From positions 10,662,001 through 10,726,000 of the forward strand of contig NC_088300.1 in assembly GCF_032854445.1 (NCBI RefSeq): a stretch of DNA of 64,000 bases, given 5' to 3'. This document shows, in pieces, positions 35,690-47,892 of the stretch. This DNA comes from Liolophura sinensis. Lineage: Eukaryota; Mollusca; Polyplacophora; Chitonida; Chitonidae. Under the pieces are notes generated by a model. That model saw nothing but the letters and a program-made list of their open reading frames with translations, had not been told where the DNA came from and did no database searches. Positions within the stretch are counted from its first letter, which is position 1. Each line of letters starts with the position of its first letter. A program made the translations under genes and the position numbers.

Positions 35690-37500
35690 ATACAACTATA
35701 TCGTCCAGCATACAACTATATCACCGAGCATACAACTGTATCGCCGAGCATACAACTATATCGTCGAGCATGCAACTGTATCACCAAGCACACAACGATA
35801 TCGCCCAGCATACAACTATATTACCGAGCAAACAACTATATCGTCCAACATACAACTATATCACCGAGCATACATCTGTATCGCCGAGCATAAAAACTAT
35901 ATCACCGAGCATACAACTATATCGTCGAACACATAACTATATCGCCCAGCATACAACTGTATCGCCGAGCATACAACTATATCGTCCAGCATAAAAACGA
36001 TATCACCGAGCATACAACTATATCGTCCAGCATACAGCTATATCGTCCAGCATACAACTATATCACCGAGCACACAACTATATCGTCGAGCATGCAACTG
36101 TATCATCGAGCATACAACTGTATCGTCGAGCATGCAACTGTATCGCCGAGCATACAACTGTATCGTCGAGCATGCAACTATATCACCGAGCACACAACTA
36201 TATCGTCGAGCATGCAACTGTATCATCGAGCATACAACTATATCGTCGAGCATGCAACTGTATCATCGAGCATACAACTGTATCGTCGAGCATGCAACTA
36301 TATCACCGAGCACACAGCGATATCGCCCAGCATACAACTATATTACCGAGCACACAACTATATCGTCAACATACAACTATATCACCGAGCATACATCTGT
36401 ATCGCCGAGCATAAAAACTATATCACCAAGCATACAACCATATCGTCCAGCACATAACTATATCGTCCAGCATACAACTGTATCGCCGAGCATACAACTA
36501 TATCATCCAGCATATAACTATATCACCGAACACACAACTATATCGTCGAGCATGCAACTGTATCACCGAGCATACAACTATATCGTCAAGCACACAACGA
36601 TATCACCCAGCATACAACTATATTACCGAGCACACAACTATATCGTCCAACATGCAACTATATCACCGAGCATACAACTATATCGTCCAGCATACAACTA
36701 TATCGTCCAGCATATAACTATATCACCGAGCATACAACTATATCGTCCAGCATAAAAACGATATCACCGAGCATATAACTGTATGGCCGAGCATAAAAAG
36801 TATATCGTCCAGCATACAGCTACATCACCGAGCATACAACTATATCGTCGAGCATATAACTGTATCGTCGAGCATACAACTATATCGCCCAGCATACAAC
36901 TATATCACCGAGCATACAACTATATCGTCCAGCATACAACTATATCGTCCAGCATATAACTATATCGTCCAGCATACAACTGTATCACCGAGCATAAAAA
37001 CTATATCACCGAACATACAACTATATCGCCCGGCATACAACTATATCGTCCAGCATAAAAACGATATCACCGAGCATATAACTGTATGGCCGAGCATACA
37101 ACTATATCGTCCAGAATACAACTATATCACCGAGCATACAACTATATCGTCGAGCATATAACTGTATCGTCGAGCATACAACTATATCGCCCAGCATACA
37201 ACTATATCACCGAGCATACAACTATATCGTCGAGCATGCAACTATATCACCGAGCATACAGCTGTATCGCCGAGCATAAAAACTATATCACCGAGCATAC
37301 AACTATATCGTTCAGCATACAACTATATCGTCCAGCATATAACTATATCGTCCAGCATACAACTATATCACCGAGCACACAACGATATCGCCCAGCATAC
37401 ATCTATATTACCGAGCACACAACTATATCGTCCAGCATACAACTATATCACCGAGCACACAACGATATCGTCGAGCATTCAATTCTATCTTCTAGCGTAC
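35690..37500. repeat. 20-bp minisatellite, about 90 units
   Basis: The unit is CATACAACTATATCGTCGAG with variants (ATCACCGAG, ATCGCCCAG, CATGCAACTG, and A-rich units ATAAAAACTAT that add 1 bp). Open frames up to 207 codons (36132-36755) follow from a stop-free 60-bp reading cycle and are not genes. Confidence 0.95.
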
Positions 37501-37509
37501 AACTTTAAA

Positions 37510-40240
37510 GGCATGGAAATTAGATTTAAACCATTGTGATATGTGTACAGAGTACTTCACAAACTATGTCTTACTGAACGATTTACATCCTACATCTTAT
37601 GGAACTATTTCAATAACATGCTCTCAGCAGAAAAATAAAAATAATCTGTTCAGTTTAACAGGAAAACTGTTGTTTGAGTGATGCTAAAATGTGTTCTGTT
37701 GTTGTGGCAGATTATTCTGTTAAATATAACCTACACATTCCAAAAACTCAGCATAAAAACCATAAACTTACAGAAACGTGCACGATAATCTGATAATCTA
37801 GCGGGAATTTAGCTGGAGAAGCTTCGTTCATCTCATGTAAATGAACAATTTAGGAATGATAAATTGATGTGTTGAAACACATTTGAATACACATCTAGAC
37901 ATAAATTTGCATGGACACACGTTAATATGTACATAAAGGATTACAAACACACGCATAATATAGATAACAAATAATAATTTAAAAAAAAAACAAATAATAA
38001 AAAAGACGAAAATAGCGAAACACATGGAATCAGTTATTTTCTAGGGTAAATTAATTGCCTTCGACCAAAAGAGTGATTGAATCTTGTGAGATAAAAGTGT
38101 ATTCCATTTTGCTGGAAGGAGATCGGTGTGGGTGCAGTTATGCTACAGAGAAAATATTTAGCTTAAAATGTTTGGTATTTTCATTATTAACATTATTCGT
38201 GCGAAGGTTGCCTTTCAGTGCTCCATGAACTCTTTCATCAGCACCAGACTGTGATTTCGCAATGCTCACAATGACTGATTTGGTAGAGTACATGCCGGAT
38301 GTATGGCATTGGGTTCACATATTTCACACCATCAAATCCAGCTCCTTCAGACTTACTATGCTAGTTAACCGCCTTTAATCGCTCTTTTTATATGACGGAG
38401 ATTAGTTTTCACATTCGCCTATCAAATCAATTTTTTGTGCATTTTTTAAGAATAGCTCAAATTATTGCCTTTAATAATTTTCAGATTCACACCTGTACTA
38501 ATTACAGGATCAAAACGATTCTAAAATTTGAAAGGGTTATAATGTGACCCGCCGCGTACATTATTGGAACTTTATTGCTGAGTGTGAACGATATCATGTA
38601 TACCCTATACACAGCTGATATTTGTTAAAGTTAATTATTTCGTATATTCTACAATAATAGCAAAAATTCGATTGGATTTGTCCTGATCGATATATTTACC
38701 AAAAATCTACGCTTTAGCCTTTTTAATTTCATTTATTTTATCCAATAATTAACCGACGCCTTACGCTACATGGAGAGGATTTTGTTTGTATCTCTTAGCG
38801 CTTGTCTACCGACCTATAGATCTATAGACAAAAGTGAAAGCCCCGAGCACGGACTCACTCTCTCACTCACTCCACCCGCCTGTCACGTTAGGCTCCGGTG
38901 CTTACCAAATGATGCCGCTTTGTAAAAATAAAGCAAACTTTGAACTCTGGGTATGAATAAAAAGTATGTACATAAATTTCATGTAAACTTAAATCACTGT
39001 GTTAGTAATAGGATGATATCATATCTAATCCCTTTGAAACTTATGAATAAAATGGGCCTCTTTCAATTTCCTTCCTCTATGATTGTCCATTATTCATTTG
39101 ATTACTCAAGCTTTAGAAATGTGTTCATACGCTTGTCGTAACCTGACAGTATACAATGTCTCATCCAGTGTTGGATGATACGCTGGGATTTTCAGCGAGA
39201 ATACATGTATGTATGACGATGCATATTTCGGGACCTCATCACAAAGCCTGTACAGATTTAAGGCCGGCGCGGGTAGGTCCGGACTGCTTTAGCGTCACTC
39301 TGAGTAACACGAGGTGAAAACCCGGCGTGGGGCGGATACAGTCGGCCGATTAACCCGCAAATAACCTCCTAATAACCGTATAATCCGTTTACTATTAAAA
39401 CTTTTAATTATATCCAGTTTTATCCCTTATGATAGGCCTACGTTTTTTAGTGGTAAACCTCATTGTGAAACAGTTTAATACGTTGTTGACAACTCATATT
39501 GTGTACTGTATATAATTTATGACAGAGATCCTTGAATGAGCACGTATGCCTACTACAGGAATGTGGGCAGCGCATTCGAAAAAGAGTCTGGAGACCAGAG
39601 GGGCTTTAATACCCGACCAGCCATTTTTTTCTCTCTAAAATCCAGCCTCTATTCATATTCATACCTTCTCATAAATTGCTACTTAGCCGCCCCCAGAACT
39701 TGCTCATTATTATAGCAGTTCCGGTTACCAGGAGACTTGACATAAATGTTAAAAATAAACCAGTTATGAAAAATCCATTTGCCCTTAAATGCCGTAGTTC
39801 CAATCGGTTTTAAATAGTTAGTTCACGATCGTTAAACTACCAGTTAAGTGTCTAGTGTTATTTAATCGCATCATCCTCAGTTCATGCTGAAAGCGTTACC
39901 ATGAAGACAATGACTTCCTGAATTTTTAGCCTTACTATCATTTATTTCCACCTGTTGATTGATTGAAGCCGATCATTGCATGTTGTAAATGGTGTCAAAG
40001 CACTTGTGTCATATCCATTGGCTATATGCTGTTAATGGTGTCAAAACACTTGTGTTGATCATATCCCAGAACTTTGGATTAGAGGTCAATAGCTTGTGTG
40101 CTTATGTGTTCATGAACCAAAAGTTTCAGTCGTTCATAATAGCCTAGTAAATCAATTATATAATATCAACAACGTGATCAAAACTTTACTGGCGGAGATA
40201 TTTATACATGTGCACGAGTAGCTAAAAAAATTGTCCTTAA
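37510..40240. other. intergenic, no gene seen
   Basis: AT-rich. Short open frames without motifs. No array or SINE core recognised. Confidence 0.45.
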
Positions 40241-40249
40241 ACGCCAACC

Positions 40250-42290
40250 AGCAGGCAGTGGATATTACGCTCCATGCATTCTCCTGATCGGAAGACATGC
40301 ACTCATGCAGTCAAAACACTCGCCTGATCTGAAGACATTAGACATTACACACCATGCACTCACGCATGAAGACAGTGGACTTTGCGCCTCATGCGATCAT
40401 GCAGTCAAAACACTCCCCTGTTCAGAAGACAGTGGACTTTGCGCCTCATGTACTCGTGCAGTCAAAACACTCTCCTGACCAGAATGCAGTGGGCATTGCG
40501 CCTTATGCACTCGTGCAGTCAAAACACTCTCCTGACCAGAAGACAGTGGACTTTGTGCTTCATGCAGTCGTGCAGTCAAAACACTCTCCTGACCAGAATA
40601 CAGTAGACTTTGCGCCGCATGCACTCATGCAGTCAAAACATTCTCCTGACTAGAATGCAGTGGGCTTTGCGCCCCATGCACTCATGCTGTCAAAACCCTC
40701 GTCCGATCAGAAGACAGTGCCCTTTGCGTCTCATGCTCTCATGCTGTCAAAACTCTCTCCTGACCAGAATACAGTGGACCCCAAGTCATCGAAGCATTCT
40801 TCTGATCAGAAGACAGAACTCTTTGCACATCCTGCACTCACGTAATCAAAACACTGTCCTGATCAGAAGACAGTGGACTTTGCGCCCCATGCAGTCGTGC
40901 AGTCAAAACACTCTTATGACCAGAATGCAGTGGACTCAATGCAGTCAAAACACTCTCCTGATCAGAAGACAATGAACTTTGCACCCCATGCACTCAATGC
41001 AGTCAAAACACTCTCCTGACCGGAAGGCATTGCACTTTGCACCCCATGCACTCAATGCAGTCAAAACACTCTCCTGACCGGAAGGCAGTGCACTTTGCGC
41101 CCCATGCACTCATGCTGTCAAAACACTCTCCTGATCAGAAGACCGTGGACTTTGTGCCTCATGCAGTCGTGCAGTCAAAACACTCTCCTGACCAGAATAC
41201 AATGGACTTTGCACCCCATGCACTCATGCAGTCAAAACATTCTCCTGACCAGAATGCAGTGGGCTTTGTGCCCCATGCACTCATGCTGTCAAAACCTCTT
41301 CCGATCAGAAGACAGTGCACTTTGTGTCTCATGCACGCATGCTGTCAAAACTCTCTCCTGACCAGAATACAGTGGACCCCACGTCATCAAAGCACTCTCC
41401 TGATCAGAAGACAGAACTCTTTGCGCCTCATGCACTCACGTAATCAAAACTCTCTCCTGATCAGAAGACAGTGGACTTTGCGCCCCATGCACTCATGCTG
41501 CCAAAACACTCTCCTGACCAGAACACAGTCATCATTACGCCCCATAAACTCGCGCGGTCAAAACACTCTCATGACCAGAAGACCGTGAACTTTGCGCCCC
41601 ATGCACTCATGCAATCAAAACACTCTCCTGATCAGAAGACAGTGCACTTACTTTGCGCCCCATGCACTCATGCTGTCAAAACCCTCGTCTGACCAGAACA
41701 CAGTGCACTTTGCACCCCATGCACTCATGCTGTCAAAACACTCTCCTGACCAGAATACAGTGGACCCACGTCATCAAAGCACTCTCCTGATCAGAAGACA
41801 GAGCACTTTGTGTCTCATGCACTCACGTAATCAAAACACTGTCCTGATCAGAAGAAAGTGCACTTTGCGCCCCATGCACTCAATGCAGTCAAACCACTCT
41901 CCTGACGAGAACACAGTGGACATTGCGCTCTATGCACTGACGCAGACAAAACACTTTCTTGATCAGAAGACAGTGGACTTTGCACCCCATGCACTTATGC
42001 AATCAAAACACTCTAATGACCAGAATATAGTGCACTTTGCGTCTCATGCGCTCACGTAATCCAAACAATCTCCTGACCAGACGACAGAGCACTTTGCGCC
42101 TCATGCACTCGCTTAATCAAAACACTCTCCTGTTCAGAAAACAGTGGACTTTGCGCCTTATGCACTCATGCTGCCAAAACACTCTCCTGACCAGAACACA
42201 GTCATCATTACGCCCCATAAACTCGCGCAGTCAAAACACTCTCATGACCAGAAGACGGTGTTCATTACGCCCAATCCGTCATGCAATTAG
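40250..42290. repeat. about 57-bp minisatellite, about 35 units
   Basis: The unit is CACTCTCCTGACCAGAATAC, AGTGGACTTTGCGCCCCATG and CACTCATGCAGTCAAAA. Variants form longer repeats: the CACGTCATCAAAGCACTC variant recurs at about 40790, 41390 and 41770. Open frames up to 183 codons are array artefacts. Confidence 0.95.
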
Positions 42291-42953
42291 AGAAACTGGG
42301 TCTTATGCCGGCTAGGAGTAACCTAGATATGCATATTACTGATACTGCTATGTAAACGCATTTCTTCCATAAATTATACCAACGGGTGTTATGTGACCTA
42401 GGCCTATATTTGGAGGCATTTATCAAACCTAAAACGACCATACAAATGCATCTCGCTGAGATGAAGTTACACGTGATAATGCATCGAGCGCCATGATTAT
42501 GCATTGTGTTTCCTGACGTGCATAACGTTTCATGATAATGCGAGGTGATTCAACTGTTATGACCATAGCTTAGCTAGGAGTCTTCGCCGAATAAAATACG
42601 CCTAGTGCAGTTACAGTTTAAGGGCTCTCTGATTTCTAATTTTCTGTTTTGTACTACATTGTAAAATGTTTAAGATAAATAAATTTAGGAGCATAAAATA
42701 AGGTGACGAACAACTCCTAAGCCTTTGCCATCCAAGTAAAATCATGTAATCATTTTTTTAATAATAATAAGTGACTCTTACGCATTTCCATTATATTTAT
42801 TTTATTAAATTATTCTATCGATTTTAAACGTTGTTGATAATAAAATGTAACTTAAATAAAGTGAATAATTAAGTAGAATACAATGAGATTCAGTTGGCCA
42901 TCTCAGTATTAGATGGCGCCAGGAATTTTGCCAATGCGGTGTAAACGTCTGTC

Positions 42954-43067
42954 ATTGATTCGGTCATTCTGAACACCTTACAGAATTCCTCTCGGTGTCA
43001 TTACAGAAGAATTCGGTCATTCTGAACACCTTACAGAATTCCTGTCGGTGTCATTACAGAAGAAAAC
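42954..43067. repeat. about 53-bp direct duplication
   Basis: TTCGGTCATTCTGAACACCT, then TACAGAATTCCT and CGGTGTCATTACAGAAGAA, is present twice in tandem with one or two differences. Confidence 0.9.
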
Positions 43068-43069
43068 TC

Positions 43070-44365
43070 TTTTGTTCATTCATCACAGTTGATTCTTTGA
43101 CACGCTCACTTGAAAATTGTTATCTTTTCAATGTGAGAAGATGTAGAAAAATAAAAATAAAAATGAATTTATATTCCCTGACGTAAGGTTATTTACATTT
43201 TCAGCTATACTTCGGCAGCCAAATATGCATGAGGAATGTATTTTATGTCTTTGTAAAACAAAATCCACAATATCTTAGACAGAGTTGATCCACGTGACAA
43301 CGTCATGTCACTTATAGCGGCGCTCCAGTCATTCAGTGTAGAACATCTGCTATACCGGAACTGTTACACTCTACAAGGCCTCGATGAAAACATTCCAGGA
43401 ATTTTCTTCCACACCCGATTTTGGCGGGGAGAATTTGGCACACTTCTGTCTGGAGATGTTTCCGTTTCCAAAGCAAATGTCCAAATATGAGCAAAACGGG
43501 TTTTGCATGAGAGCAGAACTAAGCGACCGGGGATAGCCGGTAAAATCCACGGGCGCTGTGTACGTGCTGTCAACTCAGCGACCAGTTCGTCCTGCGGCAC
43601 TCTCACACACTCCGCGGTCTAACTCAAAACACATGGGCCATATACAGTCAGCTCCACGTTGCTTATAATATACAATACTAATACACATTACTTATAATTT
43701 GACGACAAATGTGGTTTACATTATGATCTGTCGTAATCACTGGTGTAACTGATATACCAGCATCTGCGAACAGACATGGATAATGGCATATTTTTCGAAG
43801 CGTTACCATTTATGCAATGTCTCCTTCTACACTGGGCTACTCGAGTTTCTATCATATTTCATTAGTGTATATGGATGCCGATGGAAACAAATTGCGCCAA
43901 CCCGCCACTCAAAACACACTCTCTCCATTTTGGCAGACCTGTACCACTTCTGGTACGAATACGACCGTAGACACACGCTTTTGAAGAGTAACCTTTATTA
44001 AGATCGTTCTTTGTCATTTACTTGAGGGTACATGCATACAAAGATGATTGACTAGCTTTAAATAATATGGCAGATATGGCAAATTATGGCAAAGAAATAC
44101 ACCCACCTTCGGTGGCTTTGCGGAAAAATACAGATTTTCCAGTTGTTATCTTACCTAGCCTTGTACTTGAAAAAAGACGATGACGACTTCCTGTCACAGC
44201 GACAAGACTTTTAGATGTGACACTTTTAATTATTCTTACTATATAATAGCCATATGCAGATCTGTGACGATTATAATCAACGGTGGAAGTTACATACATT
44301 GCTTCAAACACTGGGGGGAGCGGGGGGGGGGGGGGGTGCTCCGTGGCCACCTGAGAAAGTCATGC
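43070..44365. other. intergenic, no supported gene
   Basis: Frames on both strands around 43305-43606 are open in GC-richer DNA without splice or motif support. A long G run is at 44313-44337. Confidence 0.4.
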
Positions 44366-44370
44366 AGCAA

Positions 44371-44488
44371 AATGCGGATGGTCGTGGGTTTCCCCCGGGC
44401 TTCCTCCCACCATAATGCTGGTCGCCGTCGTATATCTGAAATATTCTTGAGTACGGCGTAAAACATAAATCAAATAAATAAATAAATC
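44371..44488 (+). mobile_element. SINE family A, 5'-truncated
   Basis: Starts inside the core (GCGGATGGTCGTGGGTTTCC) and ends with an (AAAT)n tail. It lacks the tRNA head. Confidence 0.88.
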
Positions 44489-44546
44489 AAACACTGGTGT
44501 GTCAAAGATACTCCCTCAAACGCCTTAGTTTTAAATATCGCATATT

Positions 44547-44686
44547 TTACGGCACCCTGTAATAAGTATAACTTTCTTGTGCCACTGCCAGCAATCTCTG
44601 GCGCACTGCTTCATCGTTGTGTCTGCATGTACTTTGCCTTGGACACGTACGGGTAACTGCATCCCACTGAATATAATCGCAGGGGT
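44547..44686 (-). CDS. isolated candidate terminal exon, Cys-containing, unknown
   Basis: On the minus strand a long pyrimidine tract (GTTTGTTTGTTTTCCTGTCC) and CACAG precede a phase-1 frame of 46 codons to TAA. It contains CDYIQWDAVTRTCPRQSTC and a Glu/Arg/Gln-rich end. The spaced Cys and Trp suggest an extracellular module, faintly PAN-like. It lies about 520 bp beyond the peptide gene's AATAAA. I found no partner exon. Confidence 0.32.
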
Positions 44687-45228
44687 CTGTGATTGGACAG
44701 GAAAACAAACAAACTTGCCGCGTTACCCATTCTATCATTAGCAATTAGTACAGATCAATAAAGTCATCCATGAATCAATCAATTAACCAGTCAGTCAGTT
44801 AATTACTCAATAAAGTATTAAACGGATGCGCCCACAAGGCAAAACTGGAGTAAAGTCACTTTTGGGAACCTTTATTCTTTATACTTCAAGTATTTAAACA
44901 AACATAGCGCATGATGTTAAAATATTGAAACTGTATGAGAACGATGCAATAGAATGTACAAAAATAGAAGAAACCAAAAAAGAAGAAGAACCAAAATCAA
45001 AATAAGCAATCCCCCCCTCCCCCCAAAAATGAACAACTGTGCAATAAATGTTAATTTCTGTTGCAAAGTATTTATTTACGCTCTACATAGCAAACGGTAT
45101 GCCGAAAAGAAACTCTTGAAATAACTGAATGTCACAAAATACACTTAGAAACACCACGCAATAGTAGTACAACTCTTGAAGTAAGTAATAATAATTACAA
45201 TTTAAAAGCAGTGTACACTTGCGAGATG

Positions 45229-45234
45229 TTTATT
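45229..45234 (-). other. polyadenylation signal AATAAA
   Basis: The hexamer follows the stop codon of the CS-alpha-beta peptide gene by about 120 nt on the same strand. Confidence 0.65.
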
Positions 45235-45360
45235 GAGGATGGTTTTGGTAGTGCAGATCACGGATCTACGACAATGATGTGAATGGTGGAAGGGCCGCTA
45301 CTCTGGACTGCAAGGGACCTAACCCCTGATACCTCCGCCCATCTCTGCTTTTGCTAGGTC
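45229..45360 (-). CDS. CS-alpha-beta peptide exon 4: last codons, 3' UTR and polyadenylation signal
   Basis: TGCTTTTTCAG ends at 45361. The exon begins GACCTAG, which completes a Lys codon, adds Thr and stops at 45356-45354. AATAAA lies at 45234-45229 on the minus strand, 120 nt downstream of the stop codon. The coding part is only seven bases; the rest is the 3' UTR. Confidence 0.72.
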
Positions 45361-47855
45361 CTGAAAAAGCATCGAAATGAGTTACAGTTCTCAATTCGAT
45401 ACGTTTTAAGCGTATACGTTTGAGCTAAAATGCACTCTACAGTCAATTAAGCTTGTGCATGTACAAATAAGTTAAAATCAGTATATTTCACTCATAATTA
45501 GCCACTAAGGCGCAAGTGCATTGATCAAAACTGGTATACAATATTAATATAAGGCCTAATTTTATTAACACTGTTATTATTGTTAATAAGATCAGTAGTG
45601 TATCGGTTAAGTAATGAAAGGCAGCTGCTAAAATCCGTTCAGGGAGTCATACTATCCTGTTCATACTGTCCGAGCTCTTCGCAGCAGAGGCTCTTCACGG
45701 ACGGAAATATCATTTCCATTCCATATGTACTTACAAATCCACTTACTGTTCTACTTATCTCCCTAGACACTAATCAATCCACTTAATGTTCTACTTATTT
45801 CATTATGCACTAATCAATTCACTTACTGTTCTATTTATCTCACTAGACACTAATCAATTAACTTACTGTTCTACTTAACTCACTAGGCACTAATCAATCC
45901 ACTTACTGTTCTACTTATCTTACTAGGCACTAATCAATCCACTTACTATTCTATTTATTTCACTATGCACTTATCAATCCACTTACTGTTCTACTTTTTT
46001 CACTATACACTAATCAACTCAGTCACTGTTCTATTCATCACACTAGGCACTAATCAATCCACTTACTGTTCTATTTATCTCACTATGCACTAATCAATCC
46101 ACTTACTGTTCTACTTATCTCACTAGGCACTACTCAATCCACTTACTATTCTATTTATTTCACTATGCACTAATCAATCCACTTACTGTTCTACTTATCG
46201 CACTAGGCACTAACAAATCCACTTACTTGCATTTACACTTGCCGCTCACACATTTCCCTCTCCATGTATTTTCCCAGACGTAGCAGTACATACTGCAGAT
46301 GTGACCAGAACAACCTCCCAAAGGAGTCTGACCTGTACTGGCTGAAAGGAACAGCAACATCCATATTGAGAGTCCTGCCCAACTTCGGTGTTTAGTTCGA
46401 GAAATCGTTCCAATGGATGACGAAGTATTAAGAGACCGCTTAAGTGTCACACAGTCCATACATGACCCACAGCCTAAGCAGCGAGTTAAAATCCAGTTTA
46501 AACATATTAAAGTTCTCAGGTTCCAATTCAGATTATAGATCACATCAACGCTACCCAAAGATAATCCCAACGAGTTTTTGGCACTTATAAATAACATTCC
46601 CATAAGTGTACTAACTAGAGGTCTGCCTACAACTGTAAGTACACAGGGTAACTTACCTGCTTCAACGACCATCTGGGGATTCAGATCTATACCTAAAATG
46701 AAAACAATACTGGCTTCAGCAGAGTATGTATTTGCATTATATTATAAAACGTGGCGTTGAAACAACTGATTACATTTATCTTATAAATAATAGTATGAAG
46801 GAGAAAGAGCAAGGACACGTCGCTTCCTGTCCGAAGCATTGCAGACTGCTCTCACTGGCCATTTTTTGTTGCGCCTCTGATTATGTCGCATGACTTAGTA
46901 AGTGCGTGGCGAATGCTTGTTCTGTCACATTAACTTTAAAGGTTTCAAGGTTAAGAAAACCAGGGGTTTTTGTAGCTATAGTATGTATGAAAACTAGATA
47001 CATCGATTGGCTTTGAAGTGTACCATGCCCACTATTTACTGTAGTTTACAGATGTTTATATAGATCTTTCAAACGAAGGAAGAATGAGTGAACACCACGT
47101 ATATACCTTTATATGATCTATAAAGTCAATCTGTTATAAATATTCCAAAACATTATCTGCGAGAACGTTGACATTACAAGGTTCAAATCTCATGTCTAAT
47201 TCAGGCGACCAGTAATGAGGCTTTGACAATTAAGTTTCTGCAATATTGTTCTATCATGTTGATCAAAACCGTGTATATTTAAACCAACTCTGGCGTGTTT
47301 ATGATGAAAGACATTAGCACAGAGTATATCACCGGCCCTAAGATATATTGCTGTTCTTGCATTATTGGATACTTAAAATATCTAGCGATATCTTAAGTTA
47401 TATTAGAAAATACTAAGTAAAATGATTATTATTATGTTCGGGAATTTTACACATATGGGTGAGGGAATATAGGTACTGCGGCTTTACAACACCAATGGGG
47501 TTTTCCCGGGCTGTGATCAGTTTCCTCCGTCCATAAACCTGACATCTTTCGTACATGTGAAATAGTTTTGATACGGCATTACACTCCAACATATATAAGT
47601 ATTTAAATTGCTCATGTAGGCCTGTAATATTAACCCAAAGTAAACAAAGTAACAAACAAATAACATTGATAGACAATTGCATTAAATCCCACCTGTTTGG
47701 TAGGTAATGTTGATGTAACGGTACAGCAAATAAGGCATGGAAAGGTGATAAATAAGAGAAGAAAGTTTTTTTTTCATGACGTATAAAGAGATGTATGGTA
47801 ACTTACTTGTGAATAGGGAGATCACCATCAATGCAGAAACAAGCGAGGAACGCAT
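45354..47855 (-). CDS. secreted six-cysteine CS-alpha-beta peptide (defensin / K-channel-toxin-like fold), complete four-exon gene
   Basis: Exons 47855-47807, 46692-46657, 46341-46227 and 45360-45354 (coding parts) join with phases 1, 1 and 2 to 207 nt, 68 residues plus stop. Residues 1-17 form a hydrophobic signal peptide. Residues 18-29 are a short linker from a 36-nt exon. Residues 30-68 carry six cysteines at 39, 44, 48, 59, 64 and 66. The pattern C-x4-C-x3-C-x10-C-x4-C-x-C, with CxxxC, GxC and CxC, is the CS-alpha-beta signature (pairing 1-4, 2-5, 3-6). The loop lengths and an RGKC tetrad resemble short potassium-channel-blocking toxins more than classical eight-Cys mollusc defensins, and the Lys of RGKC sits where those toxins have their pore Lys. 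The role is unproven: antimicrobial peptide, channel ligand or signalling peptide are all possible. No named family member was recognised. Confidence 0.82.
45710..46226 (-). repeat. 40-bp minisatellite starting at the exon 3 splice donor
   Basis: On the minus strand 13 units of exactly 40 bp begin at 46226 with GTAAGTGGATTTGTTAGTGC and continue as GTAAGTGGATTGATTAGTGC, CTAGTGAGATAAGTAGAACA. The first unit's GTAAGT is the donor of peptide exon 3. Ten or eleven further units keep GTAAGT. Confidence 0.93.
46227..46341 (-). CDS. CS-alpha-beta peptide exon 3, mature six-cysteine domain
   Basis: The acceptor TTGCTGTTCCTTTCAG is strong. The exon encodes all six cysteines, with Trp and Tyr in the helix-loop part and a Lys-rich C-terminus. 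It ends AA before GTAAGT. If unspliced, the same bases give Lys and an immediate TAA (46225-46223), so both outcomes make nearly the same peptide. The 40-bp minisatellite starts at the very next base. Confidence 0.85.
46657..46692 (-). CDS. CS-alpha-beta peptide exon 2, 36-nt micro-exon
   Basis: TTGTTTTCATTTTAG precedes and GTAAGTTACC follows. The exon is symmetric (phase 1 on both sides) and encodes a 12-residue linker (IDLNPQMVVEA plus a split Ala), probably part of the leader or a propeptide. Its donor decamer is identical to that of exon 1. Being symmetric, it could be skipped without changing the frame. Confidence 0.75.
47493..47610 (+). mobile_element. SINE family A, degenerate, inside intron 1 of the peptide gene
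   Basis: GGGGTTTTCCCGGGCTGTGA, CAGTTTCCTCCGTCCATAAA, TCGTACATGTGAAATAGTTT and TACGGCATTACACTCCAACA follow the family A core in order with many changes. Confidence 0.6.
47807..47855 (-). CDS. CS-alpha-beta peptide exon 1, signal peptide
   Basis: The ATG at 47855-47853 has AAG before it (A at -3). Sixteen codons follow, then one base before GTAAGTTACC. The hydrophobic core is Leu/Val/Ile-rich with Ser and Thr toward the end. The phase-1 donor matches exon 2, and the start is chosen because it is the first in-frame ATG preceding the hydrophobic run. Confidence 0.8.
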
Positions 47856-47879
47856 CTTCTCTGCAGCTAGGTGGCTAGT

Positions 47880-47888
47880 GTATATAAA
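47880..47888 (-). promoter_or_regulatory. TATA box of the CS-alpha-beta peptide gene
   Basis: TTTATATAC on the minus strand lies about 25-33 bp before the ATG. At usual spacing, transcription would begin almost at the start codon, so the leader would be very short, or a different upstream start is used. Confidence 0.5.
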
Positions 47889-47892
47889 GACA

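Noticed and set aside
36132-36755. 207-codon repeat protein
   Set aside because: It is the 20-bp array in frame; overlapping frames of the same kind exist in other phases.
41037-41588. 183-codon His/Ser/Gln-rich protein
   Set aside because: It is the 57-bp array; all three phases are partly open and repeat-like.
46223-46672. Single 149-codon frame as the whole peptide gene
   Set aside because: Its 5' two thirds is intron sequence that happens to be open; the strong acceptor at 46342 and the exon at 46692-46657 explain it better.
47413-47682. Minus-strand frame starting with a signal-peptide-like hydrophobic run, as exon 1 of the peptide gene
   Set aside because: Its only phase-compatible donor is weak and lies in the tail of a degenerate SINE, while 47855-47807 has a perfect GTAAGT donor in the right phase.
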